A stretch of DNA of 41,712 nucleotides from contig CAMLDO010000018.1 in NCBI GenBank assembly GCA_946478865.1, positions 1 through 41,712 on the forward strand, given 5' to 3'. Positions 21,110 through 30,341 of the stretch are shown here, piece by piece. The position numbers and the translations under genes were made by a program. The notes below the pieces were generated by a model. The model was not told the origin of the DNA. It saw only the letters and a program-made list of their open reading frames with translations, and ran no database searches. Every line of letters begins with the position of its first letter. Within the stretch, counting starts at the first letter, position 1. This DNA is from an uncultured Methylobacillus sp. Lineage in GTDB: Bacteria > Pseudomonadota > Gammaproteobacteria > Burkholderiales > Methylophilaceae.

Positions 21110-21925
21110 CTACCGGGACTGGCAGCGCGGGCAATAAAACGTCGAGCGCTGCCCCTGCCTGATGGTGGCGATCGGCGTACCGCACACCTTGCACGGCTCG
21201 CCGGTACGCGCATACACGAAATATTCCTGCTGGAAGTAGCCCGGATTGCCATCCGCGCCGAAAAAGTCGCGCAAGCTGCTGCCGCCCGCGCGTATCGCAT
21301 CCGCCAACGTTGCCTTGATTTCCTGCACCAGCCGCTCGCAGCGCGCCTGGCTGAGTTTGTTGGCAGCGAGTTTGGGGTTGATGCGCGCGCGGAACAGCGA
21401 TTCGCTGGCGTAAATATTCCCCACACCGACCACCAGCCGGCCATCCATGATGACCTGCTTGATGGCGGAAGTCCGCGTGCGGATATTGCGATATAACCAC
21501 TCGCCGCTGAATCCCTCCCCCAGCGGCTCGACGCCGAGACCGGCGATCACTGGATGCCGCGCGGCATCCTCCGCCCACAGCACCGCACCGAAGCGACGCG
21601 GATCGCGCAGACGGATCACGGCGCCGCTGTCCAGTTCCAGATCGACGTGGTCATGCTTGCCCGGCGGCTCGAACACAGCGAGATGGCAAAGACGCCCCGA
21701 CATGCCGAGATGCAGGATCAGAGTGCCGTGATCGAAATGAACCAGCAGGTATTTGGCGCGGCGCGAGAGGCTGCGCACAGGCTGTCCGGCAAGCAATGCA
21801 TCAAGGTGTGCTGGCACGGGCCAACGTAGTGCCGGATTGCGCACCACCACTCTGGTGATGGTGCGCCCCGTCATCGGACGTTCGAGACCGCGTAGCGTGG
21901 TCTCGACCTCCGGCAATTCAGGCAT
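21110..21925 (-). CDS. mutM: Formamidopyrimidine-DNA glycosylase (Fpg/MutM)
   Basis: A 271-residue base-excision repair enzyme removing 8-oxoguanine and formamidopyrimidines, with AP lyase activity. The N-terminal catalytic Pro2-Glu3 (MPELPEVE) is intact. The helix-two-turn-helix region ends in [10 protein letters not shown] with the conserved Asn. The C-terminal zinc finger (CxxC...CxxC, from about residue 246) ends with CPRCQSR. Its ATG shares a base with the DUF4340 gene stop (TAATG), so it is translated as the last member of the Gld-like ABC operon. Confidence 0.98.
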   Translation of the reverse strand: MPELPEVETTLRGLERPMTGRTITRVVVRNPALRWPVPAHLDALLAGQPVRSLSRRAKYLLVHFDHGTLILHLGMSGRLCHLAVFEPPGKHDHVDLELDSGAVIRLRDPRRFGAVLWAEDAARHPVIAGLGVEPLGEGFSGEWLYRNIRTRTSAIKQVIMDGRLVVGVGNIYASESLFRARINPKLAANKLSQARCERLVQEIKATLADAIRAGGSSLRDFFGADGNPGYFQQEYFVYARTGEPCKVCGTPIATIRQGQRSTFYCPRCQSR

Positions 21926-22803
21926 TACTTGGGCGCGCCGACCGGCGGGTTCAGCAGTGCGAAGCCGAGGTCGGACGGGAAGTGATACTGCATCGCCTCA
22001 TCGGGGCGGGCGAGTATCATTTCAGGCGATTCGAGATGCTTTTCCACACGGATACGCTTGCCGTCCTTGAGGATGATCTCGAAATAAGGATAGGTTTCCT
22101 TGGAGTTACGCTTGTACGGCTCGACCGATTTGGCACTCAGCGTCTTCCAGCCATCGCCAAACCATTCGTCCATTTCGGCCTTGTCCGGCTTGGCCGCCGG
22201 GATGGAGACCTTCCAGGCTCCGTCGACATGCTCGACCACGAGGCCGCTGGTTTCCCACTGCTCCAGGTGCGAGAAATCAAAAGCCGCGACTTCCTCATTG
22301 GGCGCCAGCAGTCGCTTGTCGAGCAGTTCCACCACCTGGGTGCCTGCAGCATCGTAAAACTGTGTCGACACCAGATAGACCGAGTCGCCGAAAGCGATGT
22401 ACTGGCGACCGTTGACCGGATTGTTGGTACCGAACAGTACTTCCTTTCCATCCAGCTTGAGACGCAAGGAAGGATTGTCCAGACCGAAACGTGCCAGATC
22501 GGAATTATCGAACTTGTCCACACTGTCAGCATTGAGCACTGCCAGAATTCGTCCCACCACCTCTTCGCCGGCGCGCGCCGAGTAGGGCTGCACCAGACGC
22601 CAATGGCCTTCCTGCTTTTCCAGCACGACCGGATTCTTGGCCGGAAACTCGATCTCGACCTTGCGGATATCGGACGGGCTGATCTCCGATACCTTGATCT
22701 CGTTGAACGAGACGCCTTCCTTCTTCGGATTGAAATAAAGGAAGAGGCCAAGCCCTGCAATGACTGCCAGCAGGACCAGATTCACCAGCCAGCGCGACTT
22801 CAT
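21925..22803 (-). CDS. DUF4340 protein, membrane-anchored
   Basis: A 292-residue DUF4340 protein: one N-terminal helix (about 5-23), then a periplasmic/extracytoplasmic part with repeated beta-rich modules ([12 protein letters not shown]..., [13 protein letters not shown]). This domain family is regularly coded beside GldG-like proteins and ABC-2 transporters. Its ATG overlaps the GldG-like gene stop (ATGA). No biochemical role is established for the family; accessory envelope protein of the transporter is the inference. Confidence 0.9.
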   Translation of the reverse strand: MKSRWLVNLVLLAVIAGLGLFLYFNPKKEGVSFNEIKVSEISPSDIRKVEIEFPAKNPVVLEKQEGHWRLVQPYSARAGEEVVGRILAVLNADSVDKFDNSDLARFGLDNPSLRLKLDGKEVLFGTNNPVNGRQYIAFGDSVYLVSTQFYDAAGTQVVELLDKRLLAPNEEVAAFDFSHLEQWETSGLVVEHVDGAWKVSIPAAKPDKAEMDEWFGDGWKTLSAKSVEPYKRNSKETYPYFEIILKDGKRIRVEKHLESPEMILARPDEAMQYHFPSDLGFALLNPPVGAPK

Positions 22804-24149
22804 CGCGTACGCCTCCTGCGCCAGATGACGATACCCACGATCAGCAACGTGAGCGGCAACAACACCACGAAACCGCCGAAGATGAGAATGCCCTGCGTTG
22901 CGGTATAGCTCACGGTTACATCCTTGAGCGGCTTCGGCTGGATGCTGATGAGCTGGTCATCGCCGGCGAGCCAGTTGACCATGTTGATGCCGAGGTCGAG
23001 GTTGCCGCCGTTGGAGATGAAGGAGTTGGCGAGGAAGTTGCCGTTGCCGACTACCACCACACGCTGCGTGATGTTTTCGGCCTTGCGCTGCATCGCCACG
23101 GCGATGTTCACCGGTCCCGGCACGTCGCTCTTGCTGTCGAAGCTGATCTTGCCGTCCATCTTGCCGGTTTCGAGCCAGCCGTTATGCGCCACGGCAATCA
23201 GGCGCGTCACATCCCAGTCGCCGGTCTTGTCGTTCACGTCCACCGCGCGCGCTTCCGGGAAAGCAGTCAGCAGCGTGAACTCCTTGGTGATCGGATGCTC
23301 GGTGTACTGACGGCCGATCACGGTACGCGGATCAATGCCGTTCTGCGAGGAAGTCGGATCAATCGCGATGCCCGGCGTGAGAACGAGGCCCAGGTACTCG
23401 GCGAGCGGCTGCAGGCCATGCAGCGACTCCTGATCGATGAGCCACAGCAGATTGCCGCCGGTGGCGACGTAATGCACGATCTTCTTGACCTCGGCCTCGG
23501 TCACGTCCACCTGCGGACCGGCGATGACGAGCATGGCGCCGTTGCGCGGTATATCCTGCGCGACAGTCAGGTCCGGGTTGGCGAGCTTGAAGCCCTTGGT
23601 GCCGAGCTGGTGGCCGAATTCGCCGAGATCGAAATTCTTCTCGCCGATGAGGCTACGTTCGCCGTGGCCGTCGAGATACATCACGGCGCGCGATTGCGAA
23701 CGCTGCAGGCGCACCAACACGTTGGTCAGATCACGTTCGGTATACACCGGCACCAGATTTTCGGTGCGCTTCTGGAATTCCACTATCAGTTCGCCGTCCT
23801 TGCGGATACCGGCTTCCTGCGCACGCTTCGGTTCCTTGGTGGAGTTGACGAAGGTCAGGTTGATATCGGATTTGGCGCGCTGGTAGCGGGCAACGAAATC
23901 GTGGATAGCCTTCTTGCGCTCGGGGTCGTCGTTTTCGACAAAGGCGGTGATGTTGACCGCGCCTTTCATCTTCTTGACGACATTGGCGCTGCCCTCGGTC
24001 AACTGATTACGTGCGGCTTGCGTGACGTCGCGCTCGACATGGAATTCGCGCGTGAGATAGCCCAGCATGCCCACCAGCAACAGGAACAGGACGACAAACA
24101 GCCAGTTCTGGACGAACAGCTGGAAACGGATTTTGCGATTGATCTTCAT
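22800..24149 (-). CDS. GldG-like ABC transporter auxiliary protein
   Basis: A 449-residue GldG-family protein (intrinsic membrane/periplasmic component of a Gld-type ABC transporter). An N-terminal helix lies at about 12-32, then a large extracytoplasmic domain with the typical YLDGHGERSL and VIAGPQVDVTEAEVKKI segments, and a C-terminal helix (about 420-441) with a basic tail (RRRRTR). In Flavobacterium, GldA/F/G are gliding-related; related operons exist in many non-gliding bacteria, where the function is unknown. It begins 18 bases after the permease stop. Confidence 0.9.
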   Translation of the reverse strand: MKINRKIRFQLFVQNWLFVVLFLLLVGMLGYLTREFHVERDVTQAARNQLTEGSANVVKKMKGAVNITAFVENDDPERKKAIHDFVARYQRAKSDINLTFVNSTKEPKRAQEAGIRKDGELIVEFQKRTENLVPVYTERDLTNVLVRLQRSQSRAVMYLDGHGERSLIGEKNFDLGEFGHQLGTKGFKLANPDLTVAQDIPRNGAMLVIAGPQVDVTEAEVKKIVHYVATGGNLLWLIDQESLHGLQPLAEYLGLVLTPGIAIDPTSSQNGIDPRTVIGRQYTEHPITKEFTLLTAFPEARAVDVNDKTGDWDVTRLIAVAHNGWLETGKMDGKISFDSKSDVPGPVNIAVAMQRKAENITQRVVVVGNGNFLANSFISNGGNLDLGINMVNWLAGDDQLISIQPKPLKDVTVSYTATQGILIFGGFVVLLPLTLLIVGIVIWRRRRTR

Positions 24150-24167
24150 CTTGGTTTCTTTCCTGCC

Positions 24168-24917
24168 TTATCCACGCAGCCGGTCGGCATCCAGACGGCG
24201 CACGGTCAGCACCAGGAAGGTCGCGATAAACAATACGAAGTAGGCCAGGTCGGTCGTGCTCAGCACACCGGTCGCCAGCGGCTCGAAATGGCGCATGAGC
24301 GAGAGGTAGTTGAGCGGGCTCTCCGGGTCGGCGGCGAAGTTATCGATGATCACCAGGCCCAGCAACGCGATAAAACTCATGATCGCGGCGATGATGGGCT
24401 GTTGCGTCAGGCTGGACATGAAAATGCCCAGCGAAGCGAAAGCCGCAGCCATAAGCCACAGGCCGAGCGCATTGGTGAGCAGATGCGCGATATCGAGGTC
24501 GGTCGCGACATTCATCGACAGCGTCATCGCCAGCACCATGAGCGTCACCAGCGAGATAAACGCCATGAGGCCGACGAATTTGCCGAACACGATCTCGAAC
24601 AGCGAGACCGGCGACGAAAACAGGAACACCATCGTGTGGTTCTTGCGTTCCTCGGCGATCTGACGCATGGTCAGCAGCGGCACCGCGGTAAGCAGCACCA
24701 GCACGGCAACGCCGTATACCTGCGGCATCACGAACGCGGTAAAGCCGATGCGCTGTTCGGGCAGCATGGAACCCTGCATCGCCTCGAAATAGCGGCCCAC
24801 GCCATTGGTAAAGAACAGCGCAAGCAGCAGTTGCAGCATGGCCAGGATCACCCAGGCCATGGGAGAGGCAAACAGGCTGCGCAGCTCCTTGCCCGCAATG
24901 GTCAATATCATCTTCAT
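24168..24917 (-). CDS. ABC-2 type permease (GldF-like)
   Basis: A 249-residue six-helix ABC-2 permease. Hydrophobic helices are evident near residues 19-38, 55-80, 97-125, 135-160, 168-190 and 220-240, and the TMRQIAEERKNHTMVFLFSSPVS segment after the second helix is characteristic of GldF/NosY-type permeases. The ATG at 24917 overlaps the ATPase stop (ATGA); a frame starting at 24998 lies inside the ATPase gene and is not supported. Confidence 0.93.
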   Translation of the reverse strand: MKMILTIAGKELRSLFASPMAWVILAMLQLLLALFFTNGVGRYFEAMQGSMLPEQRIGFTAFVMPQVYGVAVLVLLTAVPLLTMRQIAEERKNHTMVFLFSSPVSLFEIVFGKFVGLMAFISLVTLMVLAMTLSMNVATDLDIAHLLTNALGLWLMAAAFASLGIFMSSLTQQPIIAAIMSFIALLGLVIIDNFAADPESPLNYLSLMRHFEPLATGVLSTTDLAYFVLFIATFLVLTVRRLDADRLRG

Positions 24918-25846
24918 GCTAAATCTTCCTGATGGGTCAAATGCAGGAACACGTCCTCGAGCGAGGTCACGTCCGGAGCGATCTGGTACAGACCCCAACC
25001 ACCCGCCACAGATGCCTGCACGATGGCTTCAGCCACACCTTCCACATTCTCGGCAAAACGTACCCGCAGCAAACCGTCAGCCTCTTCGACTTCGGTAACG
25101 CCGGGCACCGAAAGCAGCGATTCCCTTGCCGAGGCCTGACGCAGTCCCACCAGCAAACGGTTGCTCTGGCGGTTGCGCTTGAGCGCGTCAATCTCACCGC
25201 TGAATACCAGCTTGCCCTGATGGATGATCTGCACCCGGTCGCACACCATTTCCACCTCAGGCAGGATGTGGGTGGACAGGATCACGCTGTGCTCGCCGCC
25301 CAACTCCTTGATGAGGGCGCGGATGTCGCGAATCTGGATCGGGTCGAGACCGCGCGTCGGCTCGTCCAGCACCACCACCATCGGATGGTGGATGATCGCC
25401 TGGGCAATGCCCACACGCTGCTGGTAACCGGTAGAAAGGTTTTCGCACAGGCGCTTGCCCATTTCGGTCAGGCCGGTGCGCTCCTTGGCCACGTCCACGG
25501 CACGCTTCACTTTTGCGCGGGGAATGCCGTGGATGCGCGCGGACAACGCCAGCATTTCGTCCACGGTCAATTCACGATACAACGGCGGCGTTTCCGGCAG
25601 ATAGCCGATCAGCGCCTTCGCTTCCTTGGGGTTCTCGATCATGTCGATGCCGCAGATCTTCACGGTACCGGCGGTAGGCGCCAGATTGCCCGTCAGCATC
25701 TTCATGGTGGTGGATTTGCCTGCGCCGTTCGGCCCGAGGAATCCGAGCACTTCGCCCTTGTTGAGGTTGAAGTTCACGTCGCTGACGACAGCACGGCCCC
25801 CGTAGGCACGCGTCAGGTCGTTAGCCTCGACGGTAACAGTATTCAT
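24914..25846 (-). CDS. ABC transporter ATP-binding protein (GldA-like)
   Basis: A 310-residue ABC ATPase: Walker A GPNGAGKSTT (about 38-47), Q loop in IGYLPETPPLY, signature LSTGYQQRVGIAQAI, Walker B VVVLDEPTRGLDP, and switch His in ILSTHILPEVE. The C-terminal 80 residues are the extension common to the CcmA/DrrA/GldA group. It is the first gene of the operon, behind the strong promoter at 25882-25909. GldA-like is by neighbourhood as much as by sequence. Confidence 0.95.
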   Translation of the reverse strand: MNTVTVEANDLTRAYGGRAVVSDVNFNLNKGEVLGFLGPNGAGKSTTMKMLTGNLAPTAGTVKICGIDMIENPKEAKALIGYLPETPPLYRELTVDEMLALSARIHGIPRAKVKRAVDVAKERTGLTEMGKRLCENLSTGYQQRVGIAQAIIHHPMVVVLDEPTRGLDPIQIRDIRALIKELGGEHSVILSTHILPEVEMVCDRVQIIHQGKLVFSGEIDALKRNRQSNRLLVGLRQASARESLLSVPGVTEVEEADGLLRVRFAENVEGVAEAIVQASVAGGWGLYQIAPDVTSLEDVFLHLTHQEDLA

Positions 25847-25881
25847 AGGATGGAACGTCCGGAATCAAATGAGCTGCAAAA

Positions 25882-25909
25882 CTTATAAAAAACGCCTGAC
25901 TATTGTCAA
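25882..25909 (-). promoter_or_regulatory. Strong sigma70-type promoter for the Gld-like ABC-mutM operon
   Basis: On the minus strand TTGACA (complement of 25904-25909), 16-base spacer, TATAAG (complement of 25882-25887). The -35 is perfect and the -10 matches 5 of 6. It lies 36 bases upstream of the ATPase start and implies constitutive transcription. Confidence 0.8.
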
Positions 25910-25920
25910 GCGCGCGTGGA

Positions 25921-25950
25921 TTGGAAATTCCCATACAAACAAGCTATATT
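25921..25950 (+). promoter_or_regulatory. Probable promoter of the TPR-lolB-ispE operon
   Basis: TTGGAA (25921-25926), 18-base spacer, TATATT (25945-25950), on the plus strand and back to back with the ABC-operon promoter. A leader of about 80 bases would follow to the TPR gene. Confidence 0.5.
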
Positions 25951-26035
25951 GGTCAGGCATTATGGATGAACTTGGTTGGACTGTCACGGACTAACCCACC
26001 ATCCTGATTAATACCTTACGGACCGGTTCCAGCCC

Positions 26036-27721
26036 ATGAAAAAATTTCCCTTTTCGATAAAACGCGCCACCCTCGCGATCGCCCTGATGTGCGCGGGACT
26101 GGGAGCTCAGGCAGAAGAAGCCGCTCCTCCACCGGTGCAAGGGCTGACCAGCGAATTCATCTATAAGTATCTGGTGGGCGAAGTAGCCGGCCAACGCGGT
26201 GACATCGCGCTCGCCAGTTCCATTTTTTACGATCTTGCAAAAAATACCCGCGACGCGCGTCTTGCCGAGCGTGCAGCCCGCGCTGCCGTCTACGGCAACC
26301 AGCAGCAACTGGCGCTCCGTTCTGCCGGATTGTGGGCCGAACTGGACCCCAAATCGATAGAAGCGCAGCAGGCAATGGCGCAACTGCTGCTCGGCGATGG
26401 CAATCTCGAAGAAGCACGCCCTTACCTCGAAAAACTGCTGGTCGCGGATGACACCCGCGCCAATGGCTTTCTCTACCTGAACGGCATTCTTTCACGCCAC
26501 CCCGACAAAGATGCTGCCCTGGAACTCATCCAGACGCTCGCTGCCCCCTACCCCAAGCAAGCCGAGGCACGGCTGGCTGTCGCCCATCTGGCGCTCAATG
26601 CCGGCCAGCACCAGCTGGCCATTCAGGAACTGAGTGCCGCAGAGTCACTGCGCCCGGGCTGGGAGGCTTCTGCTGCCCTGCACGGCGAAGTATTGCTGCG
26701 CGAATCCCCGGAAAAAGCGCTGAAGTTCTACAAGGACTACCTGAAGAAATATCCGGAAGCCAGCAACACCCGCCTGACCTATGCCAAGCTGCTGGTCAAC
26801 GAGAAGAAACTCGATGAAGCGCGCGTCCAGTTCACCAAGCTCGCAGATACCGTGCAGGAAAATCCGGAAATGGCGGTCGTCGTCGGCCTGCTTGCCGGAC
26901 AGTTGGGCGATTACGTCGAGGCCGACAAGTATTTCAAGCAGGCACTTGAGCACGGCTACAAGGAACCTGAGCAGCTTTACCTTTATCTTGGTCAATCCGC
27001 CGAGAAGCAGAAACACAATGCGGACGCCTACGCCTGGTACAAGCAGGTGCAGAGCGACGAGTTGCGCTTCGACGCGCAACTGCGCATCGCTGCCCTTCTC
27101 GCGAGCGAAAACAAGCTGGCCGAGGCGCGCCAACTGCTGCATTCCATCCCCAACATGACGAGCGAGCAGGAAGCCATCGCCTTGCAAGTCGAGGCCAACT
27201 TGCTGGTACAGGACAAGCAGCACGAGGAAGCTTATGCCATCCTCGACCGCGCGATCAACACGCTGCCCAACACGCCGGAAATGATCTACGACTTCGCCAT
27301 GCTGGCGGAAAAAGTGCAGCGATTCGACGTGATGGAGCAGCAACTGCGCAAACTGATACTCCTCAAGCCCGATTTCGCACAGGCCTACAACGCCCTCGGC
27401 TACACGCTGGCCGACCGCAACGAGCGCCTGGATGAAGCGGCCAGCCTGATCGCGAAAGCGCTGGAGCTGAGCCCGAACGATCATTACATCCTCGACAGCA
27501 TGGGCTGGGTGCAATACCGCCTGGGTATGCTGGAAGAGGCGGCCGACTATCTGCGTCGCGCCTACTCCGAACAGACCGACCCTGAAATCGCCGCCCATCT
27601 CGGCGAGGTCCTGTGGCAGCAAGGCAAACGCGAAGAAGCGCTCAAGACCTGGGAAGAGGCGCTACGCGCACATCCCGACAATGAAGTCCTGATCAATACC
27701 ACCAAGAAATTCCATCAGTGA
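26036..27721 (+). CDS. Exported TPR-repeat protein upstream of lolB
   Basis: A 561-residue protein with a signal peptide (basic start, hydrophobic LAIALMCAGLGAQA, cleavage near 26) followed by tetratricopeptide repeats over nearly the whole length. Clear repeat signatures appear in A-x-x-x-L-G-Y positions such as AYNALGYTLAD and ILDSMGWVQYRLGMLEEA. TPR proteins at this position before lolB are widespread in Beta- and Gammaproteobacteria; the location suggests a periplasmic or outer-membrane scaffold in lipoprotein/envelope biogenesis, which is inference. Its TGA overlaps the GTG of lolB. Confidence 0.9.
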   Translation: MKKFPFSIKRATLAIALMCAGLGAQAEEAAPPPVQGLTSEFIYKYLVGEVAGQRGDIALASSIFYDLAKNTRDARLAERAARAAVYGNQQQLALRSAGLWAELDPKSIEAQQAMAQLLLGDGNLEEARPYLEKLLVADDTRANGFLYLNGILSRHPDKDAALELIQTLAAPYPKQAEARLAVAHLALNAGQHQLAIQELSAAESLRPGWEASAALHGEVLLRESPEKALKFYKDYLKKYPEASNTRLTYAKLLVNEKKLDEARVQFTKLADTVQENPEMAVVVGLLAGQLGDYVEADKYFKQALEHGYKEPEQLYLYLGQSAEKQKHNADAYAWYKQVQSDELRFDAQLRIAALLASENKLAEARQLLHSIPNMTSEQEAIALQVEANLLVQDKQHEEAYAILDRAINTLPNTPEMIYDFAMLAEKVQRFDVMEQQLRKLILLKPDFAQAYNALGYTLADRNERLDEAASLIAKALELSPNDHYILDSMGWVQYRLGMLEEAADYLRRAYSEQTDPEIAAHLGEVLWQQGKREEALKTWEEALRAHPDNEVLINTTKKFHQ

Positions 27722-28320
27722 AGTTACGTACTCTCTTGATCGCGGCCATACTTGCGATGGCCGGCTGCGCCACTCTGCCTCCGCCTTCCGCCCCTTCCGA
27801 TTCCGAAGCCCAGGCCCGGCATCTTCGCAAACTTGAAAACATAGGCGCGTTCAGCTTGGCCGGTCGCATGGCGGTGCAGACCGATAAACGCGGCTTTTCG
27901 GGCCCTTTGCGCTGGAAGCACACGGAGGAAGGCGATCACTTCTCGCTCTATTCCCCGCTCGGAGCTCAGGTCGCGGACATTCAATCGACAAAGGATGGCG
28001 TAACGCTGGTTACCAACGACCGCAAAACTTACAAGGCCGATACCGCCGAAACGCTATTGCAGAACACCATGGGATGGAGCCTGCCTCTCACCGGCCTGTC
28101 TGACTGGATCCTGGGTCGCCCGACGAACAGCCCGCATGAAATTGTCGCGCTCGACGATCATGGCCGGCTGAAACGCCTGAAACAGGATGGTTGGGATATC
28201 GAGTATGCCGCCTACAAGACGGTGGACGGCACGGACCTGCCGGGCAAAGTCCTGCTGCGCAGCCAGCAACTCGACCTCAAGCTGCTAGTCGAGCAATGGG
28301 GTATGCTGACACGCGAATGA
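27718..28320 (+). CDS. lolB: Outer-membrane lipoprotein receptor LolB
   Basis: A 200-residue LolB, the outer-membrane lipoprotein that receives lipoproteins from LolA and inserts them. The signal peptide ends in lipobox AMAGC, with the lipidated Cys at residue 17. The [10 protein letters not shown] start of the half-barrel and the DGWDIEY region match the family. Translation begins with GTG overlapping the TPR gene stop (GTGA), and its own stop overlaps the ispE ATG (ATGA). Confidence 0.95.
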   Translation: MKLRTLLIAAILAMAGCATLPPPSAPSDSEAQARHLRKLENIGAFSLAGRMAVQTDKRGFSGPLRWKHTEEGDHFSLYSPLGAQVADIQSTKDGVTLVTNDRKTYKADTAETLLQNTMGWSLPLTGLSDWILGRPTNSPHEIVALDDHGRLKRLKQDGWDIEYAAYKTVDGTDLPGKVLLRSQQLDLKLLVEQWGMLTRE

Positions 28321-29162
28321 TGGACCACGATTTCCAGTCCTTTCCGGCTCCGGCCAAGGTCAATCTCTTCCTGCACATCGTCGGCCGCCGGCCTGATGGT
28401 TATCATCTGCTGCAATCCGTATTCCGCCTGCTGGACCGTTGCGATACCTTGCACCTGAGGCCGACCCGAGACGGAACCATACGCCGCTTGCATGACATTC
28501 CTGGCGTACCCGCAGATACGGATCTGTGCGTGCGTGCGGCGCGGCTTCTGCAAGAACATACTGGCTCCAGCATGGGCGTGGATATCCGCCTCGACAAAAT
28601 CCTGCCCATGGGCGGCGGCGTCGGTGGCGGCAGTTCCGATGCTGCTACTGTATTGCTGGCACTCAACCGCCTGTGGAACCTCGATCTGCCGCGTAAGGAG
28701 TTGATCTCCCTAGGCCTGCGCCTCGGCGCAGATGTGCCCATCTTCGTGTTCGGGCAAAACGCATGGGCGGAAGGCGTGGGCGAGCAATTGCAGGCCATCA
28801 GGCTGTCATCGGCCTGGTACGTCGTGCTCACACCCGACGCGCACGTGTCCACAGCCGAGATTTTTTCGAACAAGGAATTGACAAGGGATACGAATCCCGC
28901 GAAAATGGCGGCCTTTTTCAAGGGCTACGGTCGAAACGACCTGGAACCCGTGGTTTGTCGGCACTACCCCGCAGTAAAAAACTCTCTGGACTGGCTGAAG
29001 CAATTCGGCGATGCTAGAATGAGCGGCTCCGGCGCCAGCGTGTTTCTGGAAGTGGACAACGAAGCCGAAGCGCAGCGGATTTATTCGCTGAAACCCGAAA
29101 AGATTGCCGGGTTTGTCGCGCAAGGGTTGGACAAACACCCGTTGCACGATTTTGCAGACTGA
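28317..29162 (+). CDS. ispE: 4-diphosphocytidyl-2-C-methyl-D-erythritol kinase
   Basis: A 281-residue GHMP kinase of the MEP isoprenoid pathway, phosphorylating CDP-ME. The conserved [12 protein letters not shown] lysine motif is at about 11-22, the ATP-binding motif [14 protein letters not shown] at about 95-108, and the third GHMP motif near MSGSGASVF. Two adjacent ATGs (28317 and 28320) are possible; the first overlaps the lolB TGA. tRNA-Gln begins seven bases after the stop. Confidence 0.97.
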   Translation: MMDHDFQSFPAPAKVNLFLHIVGRRPDGYHLLQSVFRLLDRCDTLHLRPTRDGTIRRLHDIPGVPADTDLCVRAARLLQEHTGSSMGVDIRLDKILPMGGGVGGGSSDAATVLLALNRLWNLDLPRKELISLGLRLGADVPIFVFGQNAWAEGVGEQLQAIRLSSAWYVVLTPDAHVSTAEIFSNKELTRDTNPAKMAAFFKGYGRNDLEPVVCRHYPAVKNSLDWLKQFGDARMSGSGASVFLEVDNEAEAQRIYSLKPEKIAGFVAQGLDKHPLHDFAD

Positions 29163-29169
29163 AGATTAT

Positions 29170-29246
29170 TGGGGAGTCGCCAAGCTGGTTAAGGCACCGG
29201 ATTTTGATTCCGGCATGCGAAGGTTCGAATCCTTCCTCCCCAGCCA
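29170..29246 (+). tRNA. tRNA-Gln (TTG anticodon)
   Basis: A complete cloverleaf: acceptor TGGGGAG (29170-29176) with CTCCCCA (29236-29242), discriminator G, encoded CCA. The anticodon stem CCGGA/TCCGG (29197-29201/29209-29213) has loop TTTTGAT and anticodon TTG at 29204-29206. The T-arm contains GTTCGAATC. It is only seven bases after ispE with no obvious own promoter, so it is probably cut from the operon mRNA. A terminator-like hairpin follows. Confidence 0.97.
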
Positions 29247-29257
29247 AACAAGAACGA

Positions 29258-29282
29258 GCGTGTAGCCAATACACGCTTTTTT
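29258..29282 (+). terminator. Hairpin with T6 between tRNA-Gln and prs
   Basis: GCGTGT (29258-29263), 7-base loop, ACACGC (29271-29276), TTTTTT. A short 6-bp stem: probably a partial terminator that separates the tRNA transcript from prs. It lies directly before the prs ribosome binding site. Confidence 0.7.
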
Positions 29283-29307
29283 CATTTTGAGAAAAGGAAA
29301 CGCGCTC

Positions 29308-30258
29308 TTGGCCTACGGCGACATGATGGTATTTACCGGCAATGCGAATCCCAAGCTTGCCGAAGAAGTAGTCGCTCACCTCAACATCAGCCTCGGTCGC
29401 GCTACTGTCGGCCGTTTCAGCGATGGCGAGGTGATGGTTGAGCTACTGGAAAACGTCCGCGGCAAGGACGTTTTCGTGCTCCAGTCCACCAGCGCACCGA
29501 CGAACGACAACCTCATGGAAGTGATGGTGATGGTGGATGCGCTGCGTCGCTCTTCCGCTGCCCGCATCACCGCCGCCATTCCTTATTTCGGTTACTCCCG
29601 TCAGGACCGTCGTCCCCGTTCCGCCCGCGTTGCCATTACCGCCAAGATCGTCGCCAACATGCTGACCAGCGTCGGCGTGGACCGCGTGCTGACGATGGAT
29701 TTGCACTCCGACCAGATTCAGGGCTTTTTCGATATTCCGGTCGACAACATCTACGCCTCCCCCATTCTGCTGGGCGACGTGTGGAAGCACAACTACCCGA
29801 ACCTCGTAGTGGTCTCGCCCGACGTCGGCGGCGTGGTGCGCGCCCGTGCACTGGCAAAGCAGCTGAATTCGGATCTGGCGATCATCGACAAGCGCCGTCC
29901 CAAGCCGAACGTCGCCAAGGTGATGCATATCATCGGTGAAGTGCAAGGTCGCACCTGCGTCATCATGGATGACATGGTGGATACCGCCAACACACTGTGC
30001 GAAGCTGCAAACGCACTCAAGGAACAAGGTGCCGAGAAGGTCGTCGCCTACTGTACGCATCCGGTGCTGTCCGGTACGGCGGTCGAACGCATCAGCAACT
30101 CGCGCCTGGACGAGCTGGTAGTAACCAACACGATTCCGCTGCGCGCCGATGCGGCTGCCAGCCCTAAGATCCGTCAGCTGAGCTGTGCGGAAATCCTGGC
30201 CGAAACCATACGCCGCATCAGCCGCGAGGATTCGGTCAGTTCGCTGTTCATGGAATAA
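29308..30258 (+). CDS. prs: Ribose-phosphate pyrophosphokinase
   Basis: A 316-residue PRPP synthetase, making phosphoribosyl pyrophosphate for nucleotides, His and Trp. It has the flexible-loop [15 protein letters not shown], the catalytic [11 protein letters not shown] with H, and the PRPP-binding [13 protein letters not shown] motif. The start is set at TTG 29308 (AAGGA about 9 bases upstream), giving [15 protein letters not shown], the betaproteobacterial N-terminus. A TTG at 29287 would fall onto the ribosome site, and ATGs at 29320 or later would shorten the family start. Confidence 0.97.
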   Translation: MAYGDMMVFTGNANPKLAEEVVAHLNISLGRATVGRFSDGEVMVELLENVRGKDVFVLQSTSAPTNDNLMEVMVMVDALRRSSAARITAAIPYFGYSRQDRRPRSARVAITAKIVANMLTSVGVDRVLTMDLHSDQIQGFFDIPVDNIYASPILLGDVWKHNYPNLVVVSPDVGGVVRARALAKQLNSDLAIIDKRRPKPNVAKVMHIIGEVQGRTCVIMDDMVDTANTLCEAANALKEQGAEKVVAYCTHPVLSGTAVERISNSRLDELVVTNTIPLRADAAASPKIRQLSCAEILAETIRRISREDSVSSLFME

Positions 30259-30267
30259 AAGAATTCT

Positions 30268-30322
30268 GCTTCCAGTCATCGACTGGAAGCGAATGGACGC
30301 TGCCTGGTCGCGGGCAGCTTTT
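30268..30322 (+). promoter_or_regulatory. Tandem hairpins in the rplY leader
   Basis: A perfect 10-bp stem GCTTCCAGTC/GACTGGAAGC (30268-30277/30281-30290, 3-base loop) is followed by GCTGCC/GGCAGC (30299-30304/30313-30318) with TTTT. They fill the 83-base prs-rplY spacer right before the AGGAG of rplY. The second looks like a weak terminator or attenuator; autoregulation by L25 is a possibility, not shown. Confidence 0.6.
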
Positions 30323-30341
30323 CAACTACTAGGAGCTTAAA

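Noticed and set aside
23184..24932. 582-residue plus-strand frame opposite the GldG-like and permease genes
   Set aside because: His/Gln/Arg-rich translation typical of an antisense shadow in GC-rich DNA; spans two real genes and their junction.
28878..28906. TTGACA-17-GAAAAT inside ispE as a promoter for tRNA-Gln
   Set aside because: The -10 matches only 4 of 6 and it lies about 260 bases upstream within coding sequence; kept only as a possibility to test.
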